From contig NZ_BLVZ01000008.1 of NCBI RefSeq assembly GCF_015471405.1, forward strand, positions 186,001 to 250,000: DNA of 64,000 bases, written 5' to 3'. Numbering within the stretch: position 1 is the stretch's first letter; every line of letters begins with the position of its first letter. The stretch comes from Pseudomonas cichorii (GTDB lineage Bacteria > Pseudomonadota > Gammaproteobacteria > Pseudomonadales > Pseudomonadaceae). A program made the position numbers and the translations under genes. Below the pieces are notes generated by a model, which had not been told where the DNA came from, did not search any database, and saw only the letters and a list, made by a program, of their open reading frames with translations. This document shows, in pieces, positions 53,747-62,931 of the stretch.

Positions 53747-55384
53747 TTACACGTCCAGCCACACCTGCTCGCTGAACATGTAACCCATGAAGCCACCCAG
53801 CGGATTGCTGGAGTAACCCTGGATGCGCTTGTCCACACCGTCGATATTGCTGATGAACACGGGGATGCCGATACCGCAGTGCTGGCTGACCAGCGCTTGC
53901 ATGTCGCCATACATCTTCGCTCGCTTCTCGTCGTCGGTTTCGCCACGGGCCAGCATCAGCAACTGGTCGAACTGATCGTTCTTCCAGGCGGACTCGTTCC
54001 ACGGCGCGGACGACTGGAAGAACTGCGAGAAGATCACATCGGCATTGGGACGCGGGTTGATGTTGCCGAAGCTCAGCGGGTGCTTCATCCAGTGGTTGGA
54101 CCAGTAGCCATCGCTGGGCAGGCGGTTGACGTTGAGGGTCAGCCCGGCCTGCTTGGCCGACTGTTGCAGCAGCACGGCAATGTCCACCGAACCCGTCGCG
54201 GCGGGCGATGCGGCAACCGGCATGGTGATTTTTTCCATTCCGGCTTTCTTGAGCAGGAATTTGGCTTTCTCGGGGTCGTACACGCGCTGCGGCAGGTCGG
54301 CATTGAAGTAGCGCGAACCGGGCGCAATCGGGTGGTCGTTACCCACGCGGGCATAACCACGGAACACCGCCGACTTGACCTGTTCGCGATCGAGCAGGTA
54401 CTTCATGGCCTCGGTGAATTCGGGGCTCTTGCCCGGCATCTGGTCCTGGCGAATGATCAGATCGGTGTAGTTGCCCGACGGCGCATCCACGACACGGTGA
54501 CCGGCACTGGCGGCAATGCGGGTGGTGGAGCGCGGGTTGACCTCGTTGATCATATGCACATCGCCGGACAGCAGCGCGTTGACCCGCGATGGCTCGTCGC
54601 CGATGGCAATGAACTCGATCTCGTCCAGGTATGGCAGGCCCGGTTTCCAGTAGTTCGGGTTGCGGGCGCTGACGGAGCGCACGCCTGGCGTGAATTCCTT
54701 GACCGTGAACGGGCCGGTACCAATGCCCTTGCTGAAGTCGGTGGTGCCTTCAGGCACGATCAGCAGGTGCGAAACCGCCAGGATCGACGGCAACTCGGCG
54801 TTTGGCGAACTCAGGGTAATCTGTACTTCCAGCGGGCCGGTCGCCTTGATCTCGGCGAACTGCGCCATCAGCGGCATGACTTTCGAGCCGGTGGCAGGGT
54901 CCTTGTGGCGCGACAGGGAGAACACCACATCGGCGGCGCTCAGCGACTTGCCGTTGTGGAACGTGACGTCCTTGCGCAAGGTGATGGTCCACACCGTTGC
55001 GTTGCTGTTTTCGATCTTCTCGGCCAGCTCCGGATGCGGCACCAGATGGCTGTCGAAGCGGGTCAGACCGTTGTAGAACATGAAGTGGCGAACATAGTCA
55101 GTGGACAGCGCCCCCTTGGCCGGGTCGAGGGTATCGGCCGTGGAGCTGGACATGCCTGCCACACGAATGCGTCCGCCCGGCTTGCCTTTCACGGGTGCCG
55201 CGTCGTCATCGGCAAACACTTTCCCCGCCGCACCGAACAGGCTGGTGGAGCCTGCCGCCACGACACCCGCGACGCCCAGCATGCGCAATGCATCACGGCG
55301 CGACAGACCGCGATTGAGTCCCTCGAAAACCCGCAGGCTGTCTTGGCCTGAAATCAATGGGGAATCGGTTTTCTTGTCAGCCAT
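53747..55384 (-). CDS. Tat-exported peptide/opine-type solute-binding protein
   Basis: 545 residues of the SBP_bac_5 family. The N-terminus has a twin-arginine signal (LSRRDALRMLGVAGVVAAG, about 27-45) after a long polar region, so it should be exported folded by Tat, which is unusual but known in this family. The mature part has the family features DTLDPAKGALSTDYVRHFMF and TFHNGKSLSAADVVFSL. First gene of the coupled transport-oxidase operon. Ligand unknown; small amino-acid conjugates are likely given the downstream enzymes. Confidence 0.9.
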   Translation of the reverse strand: MADKKTDSPLISGQDSLRVFEGLNRGLSRRDALRMLGVAGVVAAGSTSLFGAAGKVFADDDAAPVKGKPGGRIRVAGMSSSTADTLDPAKGALSTDYVRHFMFYNGLTRFDSHLVPHPELAEKIENSNATVWTITLRKDVTFHNGKSLSAADVVFSLSRHKDPATGSKVMPLMAQFAEIKATGPLEVQITLSSPNAELPSILAVSHLLIVPEGTTDFSKGIGTGPFTVKEFTPGVRSVSARNPNYWKPGLPYLDEIEFIAIGDEPSRVNALLSGDVHMINEVNPRSTTRIAASAGHRVVDAPSGNYTDLIIRQDQMPGKSPEFTEAMKYLLDREQVKSAVFRGYARVGNDHPIAPGSRYFNADLPQRVYDPEKAKFLLKKAGMEKITMPVAASPAATGSVDIAVLLQQSAKQAGLTLNVNRLPSDGYWSNHWMKHPLSFGNINPRPNADVIFSQFFQSSAPWNESAWKNDQFDQLLMLARGETDDEKRAKMYGDMQALVSQHCGIGIPVFISNIDGVDKRIQGYSSNPLGGFMGYMFSEQVWLDV

Positions 55385-55477
55385 ATCAGTTCTACCTGTC
55401 GAAAAGGGGAATGTCCGAGTTGCTCACGGTTGGCCGGAGCGTCCTTTAAGCACACACGACGACGGTGAAACAAAAAC

Positions 55478-56752
55478 TCAGTAGCGACTGTCCTGATAGC
55501 GGTAATACGCGCCCACCAGTGGCAGAAACCACGGCTTGCCAAAGTGTCCGGGAATCGCCGGCCAGCTCAGGTCACGCCAGGGGTTTGCCTGCGCCTTGCC
55601 GTCCATGACCTGCGCCATGACCTGGCCCATGTGCACCGACATCTGCACGCCATGGCCGCTATAGCCCATCGAATAGAAAACCCCGCCATGCTCGCCGGCA
55701 CGCGGCAGACGGTCGGACGTCATGTCCACTAGCCCACCCCAGCAGTAATCGACCTTCACATGTGCCAGTTGCGGGAACATCTGCACCATGGCCGCCTGAA
55801 GCACCTTGCCGCTCTTGGCATCGGAACTGCTGTTGGACATGGCAAAGCGCGCACGGCCACCAAACAGCAAACGGTTATCCGGCGTGAGGCGGAAATAGTT
55901 GCCGATCAAACGGCTGGTGACGTAGGCACGCTGGTTCGGGAACAGACGGTTGATCAGTTCCTGAGGCAGCACTTCGGTGGCAATCACGAAACTGCCGACC
56001 GGGACGATGCGACGCCGATACCAGCCCAATCCGCCGTGTTGGCAAGCGCCGGTTGCCAGCAGCACTTGCCCGGCCTGAATCGAACCTCTGGAGGTGTTGA
56101 CCACAAAGCCGTTCTTGCTGGCTTTCCAGTCCTTGACCACTGCGTTCTGATAAACCCGCGCACCGTGCCGCACCGCGGCATCGGCAAGGCCCAGACCAAA
56201 ACGGCCGACATGGATCTGTACGCCATTGCGTTGCAGCAGGCCGCCATGAAACTCGGCCGAGTCGATCTCGGAGCGCACATCCTGTGCAGAGAGCAACTCG
56301 ACATCGGCATCCACTTCACGACGGATCAGGTCGCAGGTTCGCGCCAGTCCTTCGTAATGACCGGGTTTGGCAGCCAGCTTGAGCTTGCCGTTACGCTTGA
56401 TGTCACAGGCGATGCTCTCCTGCTCGATCACGTCGACAACGCTTTGCACCGCGCTTTCATACGCCTTGTAATACTCACGGGCCTGATCGGCTCCCAGGTT
56501 CTGGCTCAACGCCGCATAGTCCTGGGCAACGCCGGTATTGCACTGCCCGCCATTGCGCCCGGAGGCTTCGCCGATGACTCGACCCGCCTCCAGAACCACC
56601 ACACTGGCACCTTTCAAGGCCAAGGCACGAGCTGCCGCGAGTCCGGTAAAACCTCCCCCGACAATCACCACATCTGCCTGCCCTTCTACCGCGCCATCCT
56701 GGGCACCGGTAAAGGCTGGGGCAGTATCGAGCCAGTAGGACTCACTGTGCAT
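55478..56752 (-). CDS. PuuB/DadA-like FAD amine oxidoreductase
   Basis: 424 residues of the DAO family. FAD motif VVIVGGGFTGLAAARAL (about 28-45), then EASGRNGGQCNTG as in gamma-glutamylputrescine oxidase PuuB, and the C-terminal flavin contact YSMGYSGHGVQMS. PuuB-type enzymes oxidise glutamylated amines to an aldehyde. With the aldehyde dehydrogenases and aminotransferases around, this looks like a polyamine- or amine-to-GABA type step. It is 94 bp upstream of the binding protein gene and in the same direction. Confidence 0.86.
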   Translation of the reverse strand: MHSESYWLDTAPAFTGAQDGAVEGQADVVIVGGGFTGLAAARALALKGASVVVLEAGRVIGEASGRNGGQCNTGVAQDYAALSQNLGADQAREYYKAYESAVQSVVDVIEQESIACDIKRNGKLKLAAKPGHYEGLARTCDLIRREVDADVELLSAQDVRSEIDSAEFHGGLLQRNGVQIHVGRFGLGLADAAVRHGARVYQNAVVKDWKASKNGFVVNTSRGSIQAGQVLLATGACQHGGLGWYRRRIVPVGSFVIATEVLPQELINRLFPNQRAYVTSRLIGNYFRLTPDNRLLFGGRARFAMSNSSSDAKSGKVLQAAMVQMFPQLAHVKVDYCWGGLVDMTSDRLPRAGEHGGVFYSMGYSGHGVQMSVHMGQVMAQVMDGKAQANPWRDLSWPAIPGHFGKPWFLPLVGAYYRYQDSRY

Positions 56753-56803
56753 CTCGTTCTCCTTGTCGCTTGCTGGGTTTGAAGCACCCTGGAAATACCG
56801 TGT

Positions 56804-57472
56804 TTACAGGCCGACCAACCCGGCCAGACCGCCGATGTCAGGGATCTGGTGATACTCATAGAAACTGTTGGCTGGCTGTTCGTGCCCTCGGGCCACGAAT
56901 GCCTTGTTCCTGATCTTCATGTCGTGTGCTGAAAACAGGTCGTAACGGAAGCTGGAGGACACATGCAAGATGTCTTCCGGGCCACAGCCGAGGTTGTCGA
57001 GCATGTACTCGAACGCCGCCAGACGCGGCTTGTAGACCTGAGCCTGTTCGGCAGTGAAAACCTTGTGGAAAGGAGCGCCGAGCTTGTCGACGTTGGACAT
57101 GATCTGGCTGTCGCTGGCGTTGGAGAAAATCACCAGCGGGATCTTGTCGGCAATCTTCGCCAGACCGGCCGGCACATCAGCGTGCGGCCCCCAGGTTGGA
57201 ACGGCGTCGTAGTAAATCTGGCCTTCGCCACGGTACTCGACGTTCCAGCGTTTGCAGGTACGTGCCAGGGCGACCTTCAGGATTTCGTCATACGGCATCC
57301 ACTCACCCATGACCTGATCCAGACGATAGGCCGAAAAGTCCTTCACGAACTGGTCCATCTGCTCGACAGGAACACGGTCGGCAAACAGCTCACGGGTCAT
57401 GGTGCCCATATGGAAATTGGTCAACGTGCCGTAGCAGTCGAACGTAATGAATTTTGGTCGAAGAAAGCTCAT
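56804..57472 (-). CDS. Haloacid dehalogenase type II (HAD) hydrolase
   Basis: 222 residues, the usual length for L-2-haloacid dehalogenase-type enzymes. Nucleophile in TFDCYGTLTNF, SNAS in LVIFSNASDS, the lysine in AQVYKPRLAAF, and the acid pair in HVSSSFRYDLFSAHDM where serines replace one expected aspartate. It may act on a phosphate or halo substrate of the catabolic region. Starts the run of minus-strand genes down to the M20 deacylase. Confidence 0.82.
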   Translation of the reverse strand: MSFLRPKFITFDCYGTLTNFHMGTMTRELFADRVPVEQMDQFVKDFSAYRLDQVMGEWMPYDEILKVALARTCKRWNVEYRGEGQIYYDAVPTWGPHADVPAGLAKIADKIPLVIFSNASDSQIMSNVDKLGAPFHKVFTAEQAQVYKPRLAAFEYMLDNLGCGPEDILHVSSSFRYDLFSAHDMKIRNKAFVARGHEQPANSFYEYHQIPDIGGLAGLVGL

Positions 57473-57869
57473 TTTGTGCGGTCCTGAAGTTCGTTGAGGT
57501 CATGGCAAGACGCGCAATCAACCGGGTCGAAAAGATCGTTGATGCACGCTGAAGCACATCTTCATTACAACACCGAGAAATCAGCATATGGCGTTAAAAG
57601 TGCTGGCTGCTTGATAGAAAGCACCGTTTTGAGGTGCGCGCTCAGCAGACTTTGCGGGGCGCTCCAGCCTTGGGCAAACCCCGGTTTCAGGCGCTTTTAT
57701 GACCCTTTTCGGGGCGCTATCGCTCAAACACGGGGGTTTGCGCCGCAGAAACTGCGTTTGGGCGGCCTAGGGTTCTTCGCGAATGAATTCGCTCCCACAA
57801 GGGCAAGCAAAAAACAAAAACGGGCGCTTCCCCTACAGGAAGCGCCCGCCCGATAAAACCTTGAAACGA
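57473..57869. other. 397-bp spacer with a REP element and a terminator
   Basis: No gene is seen. A REP half (TTCGCGAATGAATTCGCTCC, about 57776-57795) lies just left of the aldehyde dehydrogenase terminator. The rest holds G-rich and C-rich patches and the promoter of the HAD gene. Confidence 0.6.
57808..57848 (-). terminator. Strong rho-independent terminator after the aldehyde dehydrogenase
   Basis: On the minus strand CGGGCGCTTCC and its exact inverse form an 11-bp stem with a six-base loop, followed by TTTTTGTTTTTT. It separates the dehydrogenase from the downstream catabolic operon. Confidence 0.92.
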
Positions 57870-59342
57870 TCAGCCAGCGATATCGATCAACACACTCTTG
57901 AATCGCAGGTTGGCTTCAAACGCTTCCTTGCCCAGGTCCTTGCCGATCCCGGAGCGCTTGTAGCCTCCGGTCGGCAGAATGTAATCGTTGCTGCGCCCAT
58001 AACGATTCACCCAGACAGTCCCGGCCTCCAGGCGACGAATCAGGCGCAGGGCACGGTTCAGGTCCGCCGTATGCAGCCCGGCCGCCAGGCCATAAGTGTC
58101 GTGTTCAGCCAGGCTCAAGGCCTGCTCTTCGTCATCGAAAGCCTGAATGGTCAGCACCGGGCCGAAAACCTCTTCACAGACCGCAGGGTTCCGATTGTCC
58201 AGCCCGGTCAGCAAAGTGGGCTGGTAATAGGCGCCCCCCATGCCCTCGAACAAGGCGCCACCGGTCAACACCTCGGCACCGGCGTCACGCGAGCGCTGCA
58301 CGATGTTGTCGATACGCGAGGCCTGCAAGCGGGAAATGATCGGCGACAGGGTGCTTTCCGGTGACCATGTCGGGCCGGGGCGCAGTGCCTTGAAGTACGC
58401 CTGAAGATGCTCGACGAAAGGCGCCATGATCGAGCGTTCGATAATCAGTCGGGAGCCCGACACACAGACCTGCCCGGCGTTACCGGTAATGGCCAGCGCC
58501 ACGGTGCGGGCAGTCTTGGCGATATCCGGAATATCCGCGAACACCAGTTGCGGGCTTTTGCCGCCCAGTTCCAGTGTCACCGGCTTGGGGCCGACCAGCG
58601 CGCAGGTGGACATGATGCTCGACCCGGTCGCGGTCGAGCCGGTAAAGGTCACTTTCGAGACTTGCGGATGCCGACACAACGCATCGCCGGTGGTGCGGCC
58701 ATCGCCCTGCACCACGTTGAAGATCCCGGCGGGAATCCCGGCCTGCACGGCAAGCTCGGCATAACGCAGGGCAGAAAAAGGTGTCAGTTCGGAAGGTTTG
58801 AGCACCACGGCATTACCTGCCGCCAATGCCGGCGCAACTTTCCATGACGCCATGCTCAGCGGGAAATTCCACGGCGCGATGGCGGCGATTACGCCGTAGG
58901 GTTCAGCAATCTGCATGCCCAGCCGATCCGTCTGGGTCGCCGCGACTTCCCCACCGTGCTTGTCCGCCAGTTCAGCGAAGAAACGAATACCTTCGGCCAC
59001 ATAAGGAATGTCCCAGGCCAGCACATCTTTATGCGGGCGCGTAGAGCCCACCGCTTCCAATGGCCCCAGAACCGCGCCGTCGGCTTCGATCAGGTCGGCC
59101 CAGCGACGCATGACACGGGCACGTTCGCGTGGCGGACGACTGGCCCAGTCGCTGCGCTTGAACGCCTGCCAGGCATTGCTGACCGCTTCATCCACCAGCG
59201 CGGCATCGGCAATCGGCAACTCGGCATAAACCTGGCCATCGGAGGGACGAGACACCTCCATACCCGATTGCGCATCGCGGTATTGCCCGGCAATGAAATG
59301 AGCGCTGCGCACAGCAATGACACGAGGATCGAAGCTATCCAT
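57870..59342 (-). CDS. Aldehyde dehydrogenase
   Basis: 490 residues of the ALDH superfamily. Catalytic cysteine in GNAGQVCVSGSR, base in LELGGKSPQ, cofactor loop FTGSTATG. It resembles gamma-glutamyl-gamma-aminobutyraldehyde (PuuC) and betaine-aldehyde types more than GabD. Next to a PuuB-like oxidase, an aldehyde from amine oxidation is a reasonable substrate. Own terminator downstream; divergent from the acetyltransferase across 228 bp. Confidence 0.88.
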   Translation of the reverse strand: MDSFDPRVIAVRSAHFIAGQYRDAQSGMEVSRPSDGQVYAELPIADAALVDEAVSNAWQAFKRSDWASRPPRERARVMRRWADLIEADGAVLGPLEAVGSTRPHKDVLAWDIPYVAEGIRFFAELADKHGGEVAATQTDRLGMQIAEPYGVIAAIAPWNFPLSMASWKVAPALAAGNAVVLKPSELTPFSALRYAELAVQAGIPAGIFNVVQGDGRTTGDALCRHPQVSKVTFTGSTATGSSIMSTCALVGPKPVTLELGGKSPQLVFADIPDIAKTARTVALAITGNAGQVCVSGSRLIIERSIMAPFVEHLQAYFKALRPGPTWSPESTLSPIISRLQASRIDNIVQRSRDAGAEVLTGGALFEGMGGAYYQPTLLTGLDNRNPAVCEEVFGPVLTIQAFDDEEQALSLAEHDTYGLAAGLHTADLNRALRLIRRLEAGTVWVNRYGRSNDYILPTGGYKRSGIGKDLGKEAFEANLRFKSVLIDIAG

Positions 59343-59570
59343 GAAGGACTCCAGCCAATGAAAAGCGAGGTGTCCATGCTAGAAAAAAACCGCAAGCATT
59401 TGCTGCCGACCTTTCACCCCGTTTAAGAAGTAACTGCGGTCTGGAGCGCTTGCGATTATTGAATCTGCCGAATGCTTGTACCCCTCTTGCCACTCCTCTT
59501 CACAGGTGGGATACAGCAACCCTGCCGCAGACTTTTATCGCTTGTGCATCCCTTTTCACGGAGATACCTC

Positions 59571-60428
59571 ATGCTCGCTCAACAACGCATCGACTATGAA
59601 TATCGCCCCATGACCGCAGACGATGTCGGCCATGCACATAACCTGTCCATTGACCTGAAATGGCCGCATCGCCTGGAAGACTGGGCCATGCTGCAACGTG
59701 TCGCCCAAGGCTTTGTAGCGATCCATAACGGTCGGCTGATCGGCAGCGCTTTCGCCTGTCATCAGGGCGATTACTCCACCATTGGGCTGGTGATTGTCAG
59801 CGACGACTATCAAGGCAAAGGCGTCGGCCGCAAGCTGATGGAAATGGCGGTGGGCAGCGTCGCACCTCGTACCGCCGCTCTCAATGCCACGCTGGCTGGC
59901 GCCCCCTTGTACGCCAAGATGGGCTTCGTCGCTTTTGGCGAGGTCGAGCAACGTCAGGGGCAGGCGCAAGTGCCGTCCTCAACGGCACTGAAAGCAGGCG
60001 AACACTGTCGCCCGTTGAGCGACGCCGACAAGCCTCGTGTGCTGGAGCTGGCCAATGCCGGCAGCGGGCTGGATCGTACGGTCACGCTGGGCGACGTACT
60101 GAACAATGTCGAACATGCCGTGGGCATCGAGCGCGAAGGCCAGCTCAAGGCCTTCGCCATCATGCGACCTTTTGGTCGTGGCCTGTGCATCGGCCCGCTG
60201 ATTGCCGAAGACGTCGAGCAAGCCAGGCACCTGATCGAACAACTGTTGGCCAAGGTGCCTTACGCCTTTGTGCGCATCGATATTCCGGTGGACAGCGGCC
60301 TGCCGCAATGGCTGGAAGAAGCCGGCCTCAAGCGCGTGGACAGCGTGACCTGCATGAGCATGGGCGCCGTGCCGCAGCCGTCCCGAGGCGTTCGTCAATT
60401 TGCCCTTATCACTCAGGCCATCGGCTAG
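59571..60428 (+). CDS. GNAT-family acetyltransferase
   Basis: 285 residues from the ATG at 59571, chosen for the GGAG seven bases upstream and because the residues before it look noncoding. The acetyl-CoA motif A is VSDDYQGKGVGRKLM (about 77-91). A second, less conserved GNAT-like half follows (about 150-285), as in two-domain members. Probably acetylates a small amine. Cotranscribed with the bicupin gene 21 bp downstream. Confidence 0.85.
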   Translation: MLAQQRIDYEYRPMTADDVGHAHNLSIDLKWPHRLEDWAMLQRVAQGFVAIHNGRLIGSAFACHQGDYSTIGLVIVSDDYQGKGVGRKLMEMAVGSVAPRTAALNATLAGAPLYAKMGFVAFGEVEQRQGQAQVPSSTALKAGEHCRPLSDADKPRVLELANAGSGLDRTVTLGDVLNNVEHAVGIEREGQLKAFAIMRPFGRGLCIGPLIAEDVEQARHLIEQLLAKVPYAFVRIDIPVDSGLPQWLEEAGLKRVDSVTCMSMGAVPQPSRGVRQFALITQAIG

Positions 60429-60449
60429 ATTCCCGGAGATTCAGCGCAC

Positions 60450-61163
60450 ATGTCACACCCAACCGCCTTGTTGCTGGCCCATGCCGATAACAGCCCTGTA
60501 GACACCGAATTCACCAGCGGCCCATTGAGTTCAAGCGATCCGTTTGCCAGGCAGCGTCGCATCGCCTTCATTGATGACCAGGGCCTTGCTGCCGGTCTGG
60601 TAAACCTCAGCGAATCGTTAAGCGTGGAGGATTACCCCTACACCGAAATGCTGGTGGTCCATCGTGGCGTAATAACCCTGCGCTCGGGTGACGACAGCAT
60701 CACCGCAGGCCCAGGCGAAAGCGCCGTGATCGGGCGCGGCACCAGTCTGCAAATCGAAGCACAACCGAACAGCCAGTGGGCATTCTGCGCCGCGACCCAG
60801 GCTACAGGCCCGGATAAACCGGGCGTCACGCTGATCGAGCAGTACGCTTCGCTCACCCCGTCGTCGCCACCGGAAGCCGGCATCCTGATCGGCACGGCAC
60901 CACAATGTCGCAGCAACAACATCTTCGAGGACACCGCCAGCACTTTGCGCATCGGCGTCTGGGACTCAACCCCTTACGAACGCTTCGCCCGCCCGCACAA
61001 GATCCACGAACTGATGCACCTGATCGAAGGCAGCGTGGAGCTGCAACTGGAAGACGGCACGACCCTGAACGTAAAGCCGGGCGATACCGTATTTGTCGCC
61101 CAGGGCGCACCGTGCAAATGGACAAGTACGGTGTATGTACGCAAGTTTTATGCAGTGACCTGA
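60450..61163 (+). CDS. Bicupin (DUF861/EutQ-like) protein
   Basis: 237 residues of two cupin barrels. The second has the clearer motif: HELMHLIEGSVELQLEDG, then KPGDTVFVAQGAPCKW. The first is RSGDDSITAGPGESAVIGRG. Proteins of this kind accompany amine and purine catabolism and act as small isomerases or metal sensors. The partner of the GNAT gene in a two-gene operon. No reaction can be assigned. Confidence 0.83.
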   Translation: MSHPTALLLAHADNSPVDTEFTSGPLSSSDPFARQRRIAFIDDQGLAAGLVNLSESLSVEDYPYTEMLVVHRGVITLRSGDDSITAGPGESAVIGRGTSLQIEAQPNSQWAFCAATQATGPDKPGVTLIEQYASLTPSSPPEAGILIGTAPQCRSNNIFEDTASTLRIGVWDSTPYERFARPHKIHELMHLIEGSVELQLEDGTTLNVKPGDTVFVAQGAPCKWTSTVYVRKFYAVT

Positions 61164-61516
61164 AATTGAAAAACAGGCGTCCTTCACGTTATCGAAGGAC
61201 GCTGCAACAGGCATGCAACAAAAAATTCTTATTATTTTATTTCTTCAGAAAAAGCACTTTACTGGCTACCACTTTTGTATCGACCATGATACAAACCTGA
61301 CATGGATAGAGTGATGCTGAATATTGATATCAGCATCTGCACAGGGAAAAAGTGCATGTTTCGTTGCCCGCCAAGCTTCTCCCCGTACTTTTCTCGCCTC
61401 TGAATCCATACATGTAACAGCATAAAACTCTGGCATGACGGCGGGCCATCGCCTTGTTTATTCATATGAAGAACACAACAAGAAGTTGACACTTTCACTC
61501 AAGGAGCTTCACCGTC
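61164..61516. other. 353-bp spacer with a perfect hairpin
   Basis: GCGTCCTTC and GAAGGACGC (61177-61202) form a 9-bp stem 13 bases after the bicupin stop and probably end that transcript, though T-rich sequence starts only later. The rest carries the promoter region of the secreted-protein gene. Confidence 0.55.
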
Positions 61517-61963
61517 ATGAAACTTTCAAAACTGCTACTGCCCTCCCTTGCATTCGCCACAATGGCTGTCGCTGCAACGGCACAGGCGGGTCCACCGGTT
61601 ACTGTGACATTCAAGAATCTGGGAACTGCACCTGCCGAACACAAGGTCGTTACCACCAATGAAAGATCGACACTGTTGTACGTAAAAGAGCCGATCGATG
61701 CCATTGTCGCTCCCGGCGGTTCTGATACTTATGTTGTTCAAACCATCTTGCCCGATTCAGGCTATGCCAGCGTTCGCTACGCCATCGGAACAAAGGTCTG
61801 TGTATTCTCAACGACCTTCACCAACACCATCGCAACGGGTGGCGTGAAAGTCCCGAGATGGACCCGCACAGCGACTCCTAGCGGCGGTGCCGTCTGCACA
61901 GCCACCTCAAGTGTCACCAACCTGTCCACCTACGCCTGGTCTGCTGAATTCACCATGAAATAA
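61517..61963 (+). CDS. Secreted protein, unknown family
   Basis: 148 residues with a clear signal peptide (about 1-24, cleavage after AQA). The mature 124 residues are beta-strand-like (PPVTVTFKNLGTAPAEHKVV), rich in threonine, with two cysteines (in KVCVFST and GAVCTATSS) that could form a disulfide. AAGGAG precedes the start. I do not recognise the family. It is followed by two other unknown genes of the same direction. Confidence 0.75.
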   Translation: MKLSKLLLPSLAFATMAVAATAQAGPPVTVTFKNLGTAPAEHKVVTTNERSTLLYVKEPIDAIVAPGGSDTYVVQTILPDSGYASVRYAIGTKVCVFSTTFTNTIATGGVKVPRWTRTATPSGGAVCTATSSVTNLSTYAWSAEFTMK

Positions 61964-62088
61964 GGCTGTACACGTGTGCATCAGTGCCTGATGCACACGT
62001 TCCTGCGATAAAAACTAAAGCTTGCTCCTCCCATGCCGACATAATGGCGATAGATCCATGGACAGGGCCCCGCTGCGAGGAAGCACAT

Positions 62089-62811
62089 ATGATCGATACC
62101 AACTCCATCTCGGCTTTTCTTGCCAGCAACACGATCAAGACCGTCGCAAAAACGGCTTCCGTGGCCCCTGTCACTGTCGACCCGAAAGAGCTGTCTTCAA
62201 CAACGGAAAACGCGGATACAGCGACCCTTTCAACACTGGCCAAACAGTTGAATGACAGTGCCGCTCGCGCAGAATCTCGCGACTCGACACTGGGCAGCAA
62301 AGAGTTGGGAAAGCTGGCCACCAGCATCATTTATAAACTTGCAGGCCCCGAATACTACGAGAATCGAAAGATTCACGATGCCGAAGTTCCGGACACGGAT
62401 GATCCCGAACTGCTGGAAAGAGCCAGACAAGCGACACAATTCAAAAATGGCACGGGCGCAAATCCTTTTGCCAGTTTGTCCCAGGATCAGTTGAGATTAG
62501 TCATCTACGATGAAAGTGGTGATTACACCATCAACGAACGAAGTGCCGCTTTTTCCGAAAACAACGACCGTGAGCAAGTATGGAAAAGGGCCATTGCAAA
62601 AAAATACGTAGATGAATACAACGAAACCGGCAAGAGCACCAACACACTGGTCGAAATGCTCGCGCATTACAACGATCTTCCGCCGATAGAAAAAGCACAA
62701 TACCCCAATGGCTACGTGGCCAATCTGACATCGGGCGATAGTTCAGCTCTGGAAATCTTCAACAGCGTGAAGAACAGCACAGCCAACCCGACAGACAGTA
62801 AAGAAGCATAA
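62089..62811 (+). CDS. Unknown protein with a serine/threonine-rich N-terminus
   Basis: 240 residues from the ATG at 62089, preferred because GAGGAA lies six bases upstream; the open frame begins at 61984. No signal peptide or membrane segment is visible. Residues 1-50 are polar and serine/threonine-rich (IDTNSISAFLASNTIK). The middle has acidic and asparagine-rich segments (DPELLERARQATQF, ENNDREQVWKRAI). Such a start could be a type III secretion signal, but no hrp box was seen and the idea is speculative. Family unknown. Confidence 0.65.
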   Translation: MIDTNSISAFLASNTIKTVAKTASVAPVTVDPKELSSTTENADTATLSTLAKQLNDSAARAESRDSTLGSKELGKLATSIIYKLAGPEYYENRKIHDAEVPDTDDPELLERARQATQFKNGTGANPFASLSQDQLRLVIYDESGDYTINERSAAFSENNDREQVWKRAIAKKYVDEYNETGKSTNTLVEMLAHYNDLPPIEKAQYPNGYVANLTSGDSSALEIFNSVKNSTANPTDSKEA

Positions 62812-62931
62812 CTAAGCCATCCCCTGCACGAGCAACCGCCTTCATGCGGTTAACATTTGTATCGTCACTGGCAAACAGCATCCATCCCGTTTACGCTCTG
62901 ACCTCAGCGCACAGGACGCGCAGCTCAGTGA

